NCBI RefSeq assembly: GCF_021134715.1
Contig: NC_060018.1
Coordinates: 11,673,501 to 11,737,500, forward strand
Origin: Daphnia pulex
Taxonomy: Eukaryota; Arthropoda; Branchiopoda; Diplostraca; Daphniidae
Reading direction: 5' to 3'
DNA: 64,000 nucleotides
Position numbers and translations under genes: made by a program. Shown here one piece after another: positions 13,715 through 24,238 of this stretch. The notes under the pieces were generated by a model that saw only the letters and a program-made list of their open reading frames with translations, was not told where the DNA came from and made no database searches. Within the stretch, counting starts at the first letter, position 1. Each line of letters starts with the position of its first letter.

Positions 13715-14620
13715 TGGTAAGCGCAGCGGAATCAAGTGTCCGGGTATTACCTGATGTATCGCTTGTTGGTTGCGACCTTCTTTTTATCGACCGTCGTATT
13801 CGGTTTGTCCGTAAGCAAATACCGAAACTACTGGCTCATCTATCTCAGCGATATTGGCATTCTCTTGCAGACCCTGCATTTAGTAACAGCAGCTGCCGTC
13901 CCAGTTCGTCTCTCTTCACTCATCAAAAAGGTGACGCATTTTACTATAAAGTGCCCATTCATCAAAAATCCGTCAATTATAAAATTGTTGATTATACCTA
14001 ACTGTTTCCAGATGATGGTGTCGACGATACTTTGCCACTATTGGCCCGATTCTCGATGTTTCTATACAACGTAACAAACGTCCTCACTTTAGGAATTTCA
14101 TTTTTCTTCTGGGCCGGAATCGCCTTTATAGGTATAGCTAGACGCCAATAAGATGATTCGATTGATTCCCAATAATATTATTCTAAAACACGATTTTTTT
14201 TTTCTTGATTTTCTAGACAGAGAACCAAAAGACACTGACTTTCTCGTTCACGGAATGAATAGTATTATGTCAGTCTCTGACATATTTATTAGCAAGAGGC
14301 CCTGCCGTCTATTTCACTTTCATCATTCGATGGCTGTTTTAGTCCCTTATTTTTTGTTCACCGTCGCCTATTGGGCAGCGGGAGGTCGCAATGAATACGG
14401 CGGCTCCTACATCTACCCGGTCCTCAACTGGGACAATCTTCCTTTGACCATACCGTTCGTGATGGGGATATTGACAGTTGGTGTCATTTTTTTCCACACT
14501 CTTGTCTGGACGTTTCACTTGCTGAGAGATGGGGTGATCAGTTGCGCGAATAAAGACGTTGGCGGTGTTGAGTTACACAATAATATTAAGCACCAAAGTC
14601 TACGGAATAACCCTGCTTGA
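13715..14620 (+). pseudogene. Rolling-stone-like membrane protein, copy 1 (probably degenerate)
   Basis: Rolling stone is a multi-pass membrane protein first known from insect myoblast fusion. Homologous exons lie at about 13715-13930, 14012-14131 and 14217-14620. They carry YYLMYRLLVATFF, NYWLIYLSDIGILLQ, FSMFLYNVTNVLTLG, the block EPKDTDFLVHG and the family signature YPVLNWDN. Compared with copy 2, three faults appear. No counterpart of the first coding exon is visible upstream. The codon that is CAA in copy 2 (second residue of exon 2) reads TAA at 13718. The end of exon 2 is one base shorter, so its phase no longer fits exon 3. An ATG at 13754 could start a shortened product, but the phase break at 13930/14012 remains. 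It could still be live if I have missed an alternative splice site. Confidence 0.65.
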
Positions 14621-15509
14621 GTTTATTTGTCATATAAAATGTTCAGGAAACATATTGCCATTAATAACGCCATGTTGGAGTTTAAACGCGGACGCTTGTA
14701 GGAATAAAGCACGGTGCGATTGTAAATATTTAGTAGCTGTTAAGTGTTATTTTACTGCGCTGTATAAAAAGTTTGGTTATCAAATAAATAAAATCAATAA
14801 AAACTATAATAGCGTGCGAGAAAAATTCTTTGCTTCAAAAATTGAGAATTTTCATCTCGATTTTACGCCGTGAAATTGTTAAAAATTGAACAAGAAATAT
14901 TTCGCAAAAAACTGACCAGCACATACATTTATTTTTACCGATTGCAATTTGGCAATATCAAGGCGCGTATCAAGGGATCCGTAGAGATGGATCATGTTTA
15001 AATTTCTTACTTTCGAATTTTCTTATCGTAACAGTTGTAGATGTCATTCGGTGGCCTTAGGACAAGCACGTGTGAGTCATGCATCAGAATCTAACGGGAT
15101 TTCCAGTTCAAGATCAAGTCACGTTATAGAAATAATAATATTTTTTTGTACAACGATGTGTCTTGGACGGCAGATCTGGCTTTCACTTGGCGGTCAACGA
15201 ACGAAAGGAAAATCCTCTTCCATTGCAATCATATATGTATTAGGAAATCAAAAAAAAATTTACAAGTAATTCAAATTTTTGCGCGCTATAATTTCTCAAA
15301 TATGTTCGAATCAAATTTGATCATGATGATTAACTGCAACAATAAAACCACTGAACGAAGAAAAACGTGAATCAACCCACGAATAATGCGTATGAGCTTA
15401 GTAGTGTGAAAACTTTGTCGGCTGAAATTCAACAGTTAATTCGGTGAGTGACCGCTCGTCACCTTCCACAAGCCCAATCGCGCCAAATGCAGCAAGTAGC
15501 AAACGGGTC
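14621..15509 (+). other. Spacer between the two rolling-stone-like copies
   Basis: AT-rich DNA with the likely 3' UTR of copy 1 (AATAAA-type motifs near 14785-14800) and then the upstream region of copy 2. No coding exon recognised. Confidence 0.45.
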
Positions 15510-15516
15510 TATAAAA
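15510..15516 (+). promoter_or_regulatory. TATA box of rolling-stone-like copy 2
   Basis: TATAAAA within GGTCTATAAAAACCCG, 235 bases before the start codon at 15751. GGATCATTCA follows about 45 bases later, as after the copy 1 TATA box. Confidence 0.65.
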
Positions 15517-15750
15517 ACCCGAAACAGCAAAGATGCGAGCGAGCCGCAAACCGTGAGCAGGGATCATTCACGCAAGTTAGTGTCAAGCGATCGGACCATA
15601 TTCTGAATCAGTTGATTCCTACTGTATATTGTCAGTGACTGCGCGTGTGTCCATACAAAATCTGCCGAGAAAAAAAAAGCCATTGACATACAAAACCAGA
15701 CAGTATTACTTAATAAATTTTGAGTATCCAATTAACTTTGGAATTTTACG

Positions 15751-16794
15751 ATGGAATTTCCCATCGCAACAAAGAATTCTTTCCAGAATTTTGGTCTGTA
15801 CCACAAAGAGCCTTATGACTTTGCTGTTTTTTCAGTGAGCGTTTTTAATTTAATTCAAATGAGAAAGATGATGGCAATTAATATGTGTGCAATTATGTTC
15901 ATAACAGTGGCAATCGCAACGGAACCAAGTTTCCGGCTATTACTGCATTTATCGATTCGTGACGGCGGCTTTCTATTTGTCAAATGTCGTGTTCTGTTTA
16001 ACTACAAGCAAACATTTGGACTACTGGTTCATCTACCTCAGCCACATCGGACTCCTCCTGCAAACTTTACATTTATTAATTTCGGCCGCTGTTCCAATTC
16101 AATTTCTTTTAATTTCCCAAAAAGGTTTCATAAAATTTGTATTTGAAAATTTAAATTTAAATAATCTAACCAATCTTGAATCCCTTTTTTGTATAGATAG
16201 TTTGAATAATAGCAACCTTACTTTCTTGGTTCGATTCTCATGGTTCCTGTACAACGTAACAAACTTACTCAGCTTTGGCATTTCGGGAGTCTTCTGGACC
16301 GGACTCTCTGTGATAGGTTAGTGCTATTTCGTGTTTTGCTTTAACAATTTCAGTATTAGATTTTTATATTCTGTATAGAAAGAGAGCCAAAGAACACGGA
16401 TTTCCTCATTCATGGAATTAATAGCATAGTGACGTTATGCGACATATTCATCAGCAAAAGGCCGTGTCGTATACTTCACTTTCACCACTCGTTGGCGGTC
16501 TTCTTACCTTACGTCACATTTAGTATCATCTACTGGGCAGCAGGAGGTCGTAGAGAAAATGGCATTCCTGCCATCTACCCCGTCCTCAATTGGGATAACC
16601 TCACTTTGACGATTCCGTTTGTCTTGGCCGGTCTGACGGTTGGCGTCTTTCTCGGCCACGCCCTTGTCTGGGCTCTTCATTTACTGAGGGATCGGGTCCT
16701 CATCACTTGCACAACTAAAGACGAGCTGGTCGACAAGGGCCATTTCCAAATTCAATCGAACCCTGGCTTTGTCCCAGATTGGATATTATCATAG
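15751..16794 (+). CDS. Rolling-stone-like multi-pass membrane protein, copy 2
   Basis: Exons 15751-15834, 15908-16124, 16197-16316 and 16379-16794 (phases 0, 1, 1) give 278 residues. Exon 1 supplies the cytoplasmic start with FQNFGLYHKEPYDF; exon 2 begins WQSQRNQVSG, like the QWQ motif that precedes the first membrane helix in insect rolling stone. Hydrophobic segments follow: YCIYRFVTAAFYLSNVVFC, DYWFIYLSHIGLLLQTLH, LVRFSWFLYNVTNLLSFG, HFHHSLAVFLPYVTFSIIYW and LTIPFVLAGLTVGVFLGHA. The signature YPVLNWDNLTLTIPF is intact. The protein is expected in the plasma membrane; the fly member acts in myoblast fusion, but the role here is unknown. About 1 kb of DNA separates it from the degenerate copy 1, from which it arose by tandem duplication or vice versa. 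Confidence 0.85.
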
Positions 16795-17225
16795 GAAAAC
16801 TGATGATGGTTGATTATTATTACAACCATATGGGTATTGATTTTTGACGCTCATCATTTAAGCGGGTCCGCCGCGGAGTCCGAGTAAATCTTTTTGGACA
16901 ATTTGTTTCCTAAGGTCCTATAAGCTGACCAATATAAATTTTTCTTTGAAAGATTGGCCATTTTTCACCCATCCAACTTCTATTTTTTTTAAACAACTGT
17001 GCGCGTTTTTCACTTTCGAATTGTTTGATTTTTATTGTATAAGATTATCAAAATAAACACCAAAACAGAGAATTTTTTTTGTCGGTACATTGGTTAATAC
17101 AAAAGAGTGCTGGGTGTTGATTGACTGGAAGTTTTTTCTCGTTTGTGCCCGGGGCGTATTACAAAGTCGGATTGAATTCAACATCACCTGTATAATAGGT
17201 AGAATATCAAGTGAAACGCTTAATC
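16795..17225. other. Spacer between converging genes
   Basis: Holds the 3' flanks of rolling-stone-like copy 2 (plus strand) and of the small secreted peptide gene (minus strand). No further gene seen. Confidence 0.5.
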
Positions 17226-17611
17226 CTAGTGATGGCCCTTAGCTTTGATGCCTTTGTGAGCTTTTGGGGCTTTAGGGACATGAGCTTTTGGGGCTTTAGG
17301 AACAGCGTGAGCTTTAGGGGCTCCCTTCGCCTTGTGAGCCTTGTGTCCGGACTCGGATGTGTGCAAATCGCCGGCGACCAGTGACGCCGTTTCGCCCTTC
17401 TCGCCACTCAACGGCACCGCGGAGACCATGGCGACGACGGCAAAGAGAGCGAACAGCTATTATATAGCATAGCGATCGGAGCAGCATACAAATGAATTCA
17501 ATAAAACAAAAATGGTCAACGTAACCGAATAATCGAATAATAGTAATACAACAGTTTAAAATTAAAAGTTATAATATTAGATATTCAACTTACCAAGAAT
17601 ACGAGCTTCAT
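17226..17611 (-). CDS. Small secreted Lys/His/Ala/Pro-rich peptide
   Basis: Two exons, 17611-17594 (six codons, MKLVFL) and 17456-17226, give 82 residues. The first exon splits the signal peptide, a common layout for arthropod cuticle and secreted peptides. The signal MKLVFLLFALFAVVAMVSA is followed by a short region with acidic residues (SGEKGETASLVAGDLHTSE) and then a basic tail built of KAPKAH-type repeats (KAHKAKGAPKAHAVPKAPK and so on), ending KGHH. The tail has no acidic residues and is low complexity, so the peptide may bind anionic surfaces, nucleic acid, metal or chitin. I do not recognise a named family. Open reading, the signal peptide, the clean phase 0 junction and a TATA box about 70 bases upstream support it as a real gene. 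Confidence 0.75.
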
Positions 17612-17677
17612 TTTGTGTTGAGCTGGCTTGTTGGACTTTAGGATGCAAAGTGTGAGTTCTGGTTGCGTTGCCGACCG

Positions 17678-17685
17678 TTTTTATA
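17678..17685 (-). promoter_or_regulatory. TATA box of the small secreted peptide gene
   Basis: The minus strand reads AGTATAAAAACGG, about 70 bases before the start codon at 17611. Confidence 0.65.
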
Positions 17686-17761
17686 CTGCGGTTCTGCCTA
17701 TGTACATGCCAGCAGCAGCAGGTGTACGATATTATATAACGATACGAAATGCGCATTTTCG

Positions 17762-17782
17762 TTTTTTTTTTTTTTTTTTTTT
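17762..17782. repeat. Poly(T) tract
   Basis: A run of 21 T on the plus strand upstream of the small peptide gene. Likely length-variable between individuals and prone to assembly error. Confidence 0.9.
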
Positions 17783-17829
17783 CGAACCGCCCAGCATAAG
17801 GCCAATGCAAATATATAAGCGTTAAGATT

Positions 17830-19930
17830 AAGGAAGCCTGCTGCCGCCGCCAACCTTGGGCTTGTTTGTTCTTTCATAGCCGATGGTTTTCGAATTTTTT
17901 TCTCTCTCTCGGGCGAGACAGTATACGCCGGCAGCTAGCGTGGCTTTTACGCCGTCATCCGGTGCATTAACTTTATCGAGGTATAGCAGCTCACCAGGAA
18001 TTCTCAAAATATTTATTTTATCTATACTACCAAAACCATATAAAGATAAAAATTTAAACAAGTAAATGAACTCTCGAGTTTGCCTATGTCTACCTATGTC
18101 CCATAAGGCTCAATTCTCAAGGTTCGAAGACTTCTTTATATAACTGCATAGCTATTTTATGCTGACTATATTGTTTAAACGGTGTTTCTACTCAGAATAT
18201 AAGACTCTTCTATAAATTAAAAGAAAAGCTCAGTATGTGAAATGGTAATGCGAAGGTGCACTGCCATTTATTTTTGAAAAGCCGTCAGCTGGAATGCTCA
18301 AGTAGCTCAGACATAGATGATTCTCGTATTTGGACCATCTGTTTTCATTATTTATGTGAAAAAAAAATCTCTTCACGATGAGACGGTCGGTGAAACCGTT
18401 GGTATTATTATCCACATCTTATTGTTCGTTTCCTTTCGGGCAACATTTCTCGTTACGTAATCTTAGCATCTAGAAACAATAAGAGAGAAAACGACGGGTA
18501 ATTATGCGCACTTGTTTTCTGCGGTTGGAATATTAATGGTGGTCACTGTTGATGATTCTCTTTCCACAAAATCGGAAATATAAATTCACCGCGAGGAGCG
18601 CAATGTTGGATACACAAGGCGTTGTCGATTTCTTATAGATGGATCGTTTGCACGACGTTTCTTCTCATTTCCCCGGGCAAGGTTTTTGTAGAAAAGTGTT
18701 CGCCTATTCGTTTCAATGTCACGATGAATTTCCGTGTTTTTTTTCTTCTTCCCTGCTGGTGCTCGCACGAATATGGCGGGGTACAGATAGGCCAATTTCG
18801 TCTACATAATTTCAAATTCAACAAACGATTCTATACGAAATTTTATATTTTTACAGATAAAACCGACCAAGGCCAACCTTTTGGAGCTCTCGCGTTGAGA
18901 AAACGAAGGTTTTTCTTTTCTTTTTTGCGCGAGGGAGGTCGACGCAGCATGCAATTTCCAAAAGGTCTAAACACTTATTAATATATATTATAATTAATGG
19001 TCCTCGCGGTCTTCCTTGAACAAAACCAGCAGAGCGAAAATGACTTTCAGACAATACTTACCGCAAAACACATTTGAGTCTCTTTTCTCCGGCTTTTCTC
19101 AAGGTAAATTTACATGCTGAAGCTCGTGGAATAGAAGAATTAGATTTTTTTTTTACCCGTGTCATCCACTCGTGATCTCATCTTTAAGAAAAGTAAAGAA
19201 GAAATAGTTGGCGATGCACGGTCGGTCACCTTCGTTTGCTATTACGTTACACAGCAGCTAAAAGTCTATTAAATTGGCGTTCAGTTTGTTGAGAATCCAG
19301 ATTTTAAGCAGTAAGTCAACAAGAAAGTGATGCGAGGATGATGACAAGCAAATTTTCATATCATCTACTAGATATTGCATAGCTTTGTATTCGGCTTTGT
19401 AGGTTTATTAAATCAAATTGGCCGTGCAGAAAATCGAACATAGCCTATCATACACAATAGTCTATTATTCGAACAAAGACATAATAGAATGACTGTTAAT
19501 CAGAAATGATGATTAGCCACGCGCACTTGTATCGCCTTTGTATGAAGCATAGGGCTATAGCGCTAGCTAGGCTATACGCTAAATATCGATCCCATTAAAA
19601 TAAACCGGTATAGGCTATCGTAGACATGAAATTGCTGGAAGTAGCCTATAGCACAAAAGCAATCTTATTGGTCTTCTATTATACAATACTGATGAGCGTG
19701 TACTTTATAGCCAGCAGTTTGAATCTTCTACCTGGGATATTCGGCAGTCAAATTCAGTTTCAGTCTTTTCTCTGGCTGCCATATCTATAGGATAAACTTC
19801 CTTTAACAAAGACAAATTGCACAAAAGCTACAACAGTATTGAATTTTACCAACAATGATTGAGAGTAGAGCAAATTGGCTTCGATGACCTGCATATATTC
19901 GACACAGCTTGGCAGCGCGTCAAGCTAGGA
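17830..19930. other. Intergenic DNA, no gene seen
   Basis: About 2 kb between the small peptide gene and the first IR. Open frames are short (at most about 120 codons near 18622-18981) and show no domain, signal peptide with spliced partner, or codon pattern that I would trust. Confidence 0.45.
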
Positions 19931-19937
19931 TATAAAT
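19931..19937 (+). promoter_or_regulatory. TATA box of IR-A
   Basis: TATAAAT 58 bases before the start codon. IR-B and IR-C have a matching box at 64 and 58 bases, so the core promoter was duplicated with the genes. Confidence 0.6.
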
Positions 19938-19988
19938 GCGAAAGGACCGCATTCCTACTTCTAGCATATTACTACTTCAGTCAGGAAT

Positions 19989-22494
19989 ATGAAGCTGACG
20001 AAACCGTTCAGTGTTGGGGCGGTAGTAATCCTAATACTCTTGGCGTTGCTAGATTCTTTTGCAAACGCAAGTTCTTGTAGTAAATTGGGAAATTTGCAGG
20101 GAAAGAAACTGAGAGTCGTCACAGGTCATGTAAGTAGTCTACTCCACTACTAAATTCTGTGTAATTTTTGATCTAATATTTACACTATACGCTGCACGCG
20201 CAATTGGAATTTTTTTTTCTTCCAAAATTTTTAAACTCATTTATTTCTTATTTGTGTATGCTATATTGTTTAAAATATGAACTTTAAACGGAAATAATTA
20301 ATTAATAGCCTTATTATTTAACATATAGTTTCCTCCCGTAATTTCCGTTTTACGGAACTCTACCGGCCACGTCGTTGGATATGCAGATCTTCTTTATCAG
20401 CAGCTGCTTTACTTATCGAAGAGTTTAAATTTCACGTAATGAGTATTTTTTTTTTCCATATTCTGTCGCGTCCTGGCGATATTATTGAGGCCAATGGGGG
20501 AAATGCGGAAAAAAATTGGCGTTTGAATGATAAATCGAAAACTTTGCATTTTGTAGTTTTGATATATTCCCCTCGAAGGAGAACACCAACGGAGTCAAGC
20601 TGAGCAACGGAACTTGGAACGGCATAATTGGCTATCTCTTGCGAGATGTATGTATATTATATTATAGCGAGCACTCTAGAAAGTGATTAGGAAATTGTTA
20701 TGTTCCAAATGTTATTTGGTGTAAAAATTTCTATATAGGAAGCGGATTTGGGTTTAGTACCATTTGCCATTACCCTAGAACGCTACGAGGCTATTGAGTT
20801 TAGTGGAAGAGTGGGAGGAGACAACACGGCAATCCTAGTCAGATATCCGGAGCCAAGTATTTCCTTCACTGGCGCATTTGACGTATTCCCCACCGGAGTA
20901 ATTAAGCTTTAATCTTTATAATATTACAAGATAAAATATATGAAACATTTGTGACACTCAAAATGAACCGTACATATATAATCGTTTGTCAATTTCTAAT
21001 AAAATTCCGCGCTTCTATAGATTTGGATCGGTTGGATCATTTCTTGGGTAGCGGTTGTTGTAGTTTCTGTAACTGTGACTTACGTGACAAAACATTTACG
21101 CTCTGACCGTTCTGATGGCGCTGGTGAGCAGACCGCAATGCAAGCCAGAAAGGTTGCATGGTATTTTTTTGGTACCATCGTTTCCCAAGGTTCGAATTTA
21201 TTTTTCAACAGTATATCGTCATTACTCATTAGCTATACAAACATACAGTGATTTATTTTACACCAATATGAGCAATATTGGGTTTTCCAAATAATAGGGC
21301 TCCGCTTTCCATCGAGTTATGTGTCACAGAGACTGTTGGCTGCAGCCTGGTGCCTCATAGCTTTCGTGTTTGTCAACGTCTACAGTTCCACGTTGACTTC
21401 TTACATGTCGGTGACTTACCAAAGACCCACAATCAATTCTGTTCGTGACTTGGCGTTCACACCGTCATACAAGGCGACTGTCATAGCTGGATCCATTCAA
21501 GATATTGATTTACAGGTGAAGATATTTTATTTGTCTGCTTCTCGAAATACAATGATGTATAAGCTTGTTTTTTTTTGTTTTTTTTTATACCTTTACTTTG
21601 CAGCGATCGCGTAATGAGATTCTGAAAATAATTGCCGAAAGAGTTGAAAAATGTTCGTCCGATTGCAAAAAATTCAACTTAATTGATTTGGCCACAACAG
21701 TATTGGAGAAAGACAATTACGTTTCAATATTGGTAAGCAGCAAGTCTTTATTTGTCAAAAAAAAATTTTTATTCGTATTATACATATAGTACAATACGTA
21801 AAAGATAAATATTAAAAACATTAATAAAAAATTTGAGAATGAATTAAGAAATAATTGTCGAGAGTTAATATTATTAATCTCTTATGCGTATTTTTTTCAG
21901 CCTTATACAGTCGGCATACTGCTTTTGAAAAAGTACAACTCCGAAAGAACACAATGCCGTCTGGCCTTGGCTTACGAGAAAATGTCGTGGAAGCCCATGT
22001 TCTATGGAGTCCCGAAATCTAGTCCTTACATAGAGGAAATTAACCAAGGGTAACCGTACAATATTATTCAAACTGATGGGTCTATATTTTTTTTTAAATA
22101 ACTATCTTCAAGTTAGTGTTATAGTATACCTACTGACAAATTACAATCGTTAATTATATATAGATCCCTAAGATTTATAGATAGTGGACTGCGTGACTAT
22201 TGGTACAGAAATGAGGAAAAATTGCCGGCGCAATGTCAACTGAACTACAACAGCAAGGGCGTCGCGTCCAAGAGATCCAGCAGCCGAATCAAATTGGAGC
22301 AGTTTTATCTGCCATTCCTCATTCTTTTCGCTGGCTATTTGTTGGCACTTGCGCAATTCTGCCGCGAACAAATTGGGCGTTGCCTCTCGACGAAGAAAAA
22401 TTTAAAACTCGTTATTTTGAATGTAAAGAATAAAGAGGAAAAACTGAGCCCACGAAATTATGATGGGCGAAATATTGGCGCTATATTACCTTAA
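19989..22494 (+). CDS. Ionotropic receptor IR-A (variant glutamate-receptor family)
   Basis: Nine exons: 19989-20129, 20329-20435, 20557-20647, 20739-20897, 21021-21189, 21298-21515, 21604-21732, 21901-22049, 22164-22494 (phases 0,2,0,0,1,0,0,2), giving 497 residues. A signal peptide (VVILILLALLDSFANA) leads into ligand-binding lobe S1, with GKKLRVVTG and EADLGLVPFAITLERYEAI. Helix M1 starts IWIGWIISWVAVVVVSV. The pore loop and M3 are FGTIVSQG, RLLAAAWCLIAFVFVNVYS and STLTSYMSV. Lobe S2 follows with CRLALAYEKMSWKPMF and VPKSSPYIEEIN, then M4 with FYLPFLILFAGYLLALAQF. There is no amino-terminal domain, as in divergent arthropod IRs, which serve taste, smell or other senses in dendrite membranes. 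The C-terminal tail is longer than in IR-B and IR-C. The ligand cannot be told from the sequence. Confidence 0.88.
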
Positions 22495-23374
22495 TTCCAA
22501 AAGTCGATCAAGTCATAAACATAGTTTAGATGGCGATTTAAAAGTATACTTTTAAATCGATTTTCTATAGAAAATAATTAAAAAATTGTCTTGTATGATC
22601 AGCACCGACGATCAGAATGATATAATTATATATGAATAAGTCTCTGATCGATCCCTTAATATATTCTTACTTGTAGAGCAACGGTTGTTGGGCTGTAATC
22701 GATGTCTCTGTTATTCGTCGTTCAATCTGAATAAAAATTCATAAATTCACCAAATCCACCGCAATCCGCACAGCATTATTGCTACGTTGAATTCAAATTA
22801 TATGTTGAACAAATTATTGAATTGGTGGCGTCACAAAAGCGCCATTTCCATTCTGTATAATAAATTAATAAGAAATGTCATAAAAACCCCCAAAACAAAC
22901 AAATAACAGGCCTGATATCCCGAATAAGCTATCATCAAGTTAAATCAACGCGTGTTGGGCGTGATTGATTTGTCATGCTTAATATGAGTATATACACTCT
23001 CGTCTGTGTTCTTCCTTTTGTCATTTTCACCATGTAGAACTTAACGATCGATCTGACATCGATCCACACAAACTTATGTGGTAGTATAGGATATAGACTT
23101 GCGAAATCTTTCCAATACACATCTTGTGGTCAAAAAGCTTCAACAGCAGCACTTTTGTATGTTTGTTTAAAATGTTGTTTGTTGCCATATGCGGCATTGC
23201 GGCTGATATCCGTGGAACGGGAAAATGGCAGCACAAGGGCCATGTATTGTGTCTTTGATTTCTTTTGAATTCTATTCTATAGCCTATGCGCCACTCGCGG
23301 CCTTTGATGGTCGTGAACATTGTGATTCTCACGCAATCCTAGTCCCCGTGCAAGTATTTTCTATAAATTCGAAC
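22495..23374. other. Spacer after IR-A
   Basis: AT-rich DNA between IR-A and the left end of the IR-B duplicon. No coding exon or repeat recognised. Confidence 0.45.
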
Positions 23375-24174
23375 AAGGAACATTTCATGAAATTGTTTGA
23401 CATTTTGTTACCACAGTATAGATACAGGTGCAGGTATCCAAGGTAACACAGCAATGAAAAGCCTCAAAGCAACAATCGAAATGGCAAAACATATAATCAA
23501 CGAAAACTGAATGAAAAGCTTGCATAACCAATGGGTCTTTCATCGATAGAGGGCATTGGAAAGCAAGACAATAAGAAAGTGCTTTCATGTCGTGTGGCAC
23601 TGTCTATATTAGACTAAGGTCCGTGGTCATTAAAAAAAAAATGTAACAGATATCCGCAGATAATATGGCAATTGATTTACAGCCATTCGGTACAAGCCTT
23701 CTTCTGTTTTTGGCCTATATTACACTATAAAATTCAATTAGTAGAAACAAAAAACTTATTGCGATTGTATAAATCTAACAATTACAATTTCCAATTATTG
23801 TCTTGTTCTTGTGTGCCCGATTATCTGTGCTCTACCTGATGAGTCCGCACAAGTAAAGTGATATGTTGGCAGCAAAAAGACAGTGACATGTATAATTGGT
23901 ATAATCCAAAAGATTATATCAGGCACAAACCTGAGAAAGCACAGCATCAGCACAAAAGAAAAAACTCTCGGACCCTTTATTGTTATAGTCCGCCAGCTCA
24001 TTACGCGAAGTAATTCAATTTCAGTTTTATTGGAGCCCTTTAGAACCATGGAAGAAAAGCTATGGCTTTTGATTTTGTCCTATGGTCGATATCCATCGGC
24101 GTATACAAACAAAGCGTTTGTTTCACTGGATTCAAGCCTTTTCAAAGGATGTCATCACTTTCAGTGAAGAACAG

Positions 24175-24182
24175 TATATAAA
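24175..24182 (+). promoter_or_regulatory. TATA box of IR-B
   Basis: TATATAAA, 64 bases before the IR-B start codon, in the same place as in IR-A and IR-C. Confidence 0.6.
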
Positions 24183-24238
24183 TTGGGAAGCATCAGCTGT
24201 CTGGAACACTATACACGGTCGAATCTCCGCGGAAGAAG

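Noticed and set aside
15994-16281. Minus-strand frames opposite rolling-stone-like copy 2
   Set aside because: They overlap well-supported exons 2 and 3 and have no features of their own.
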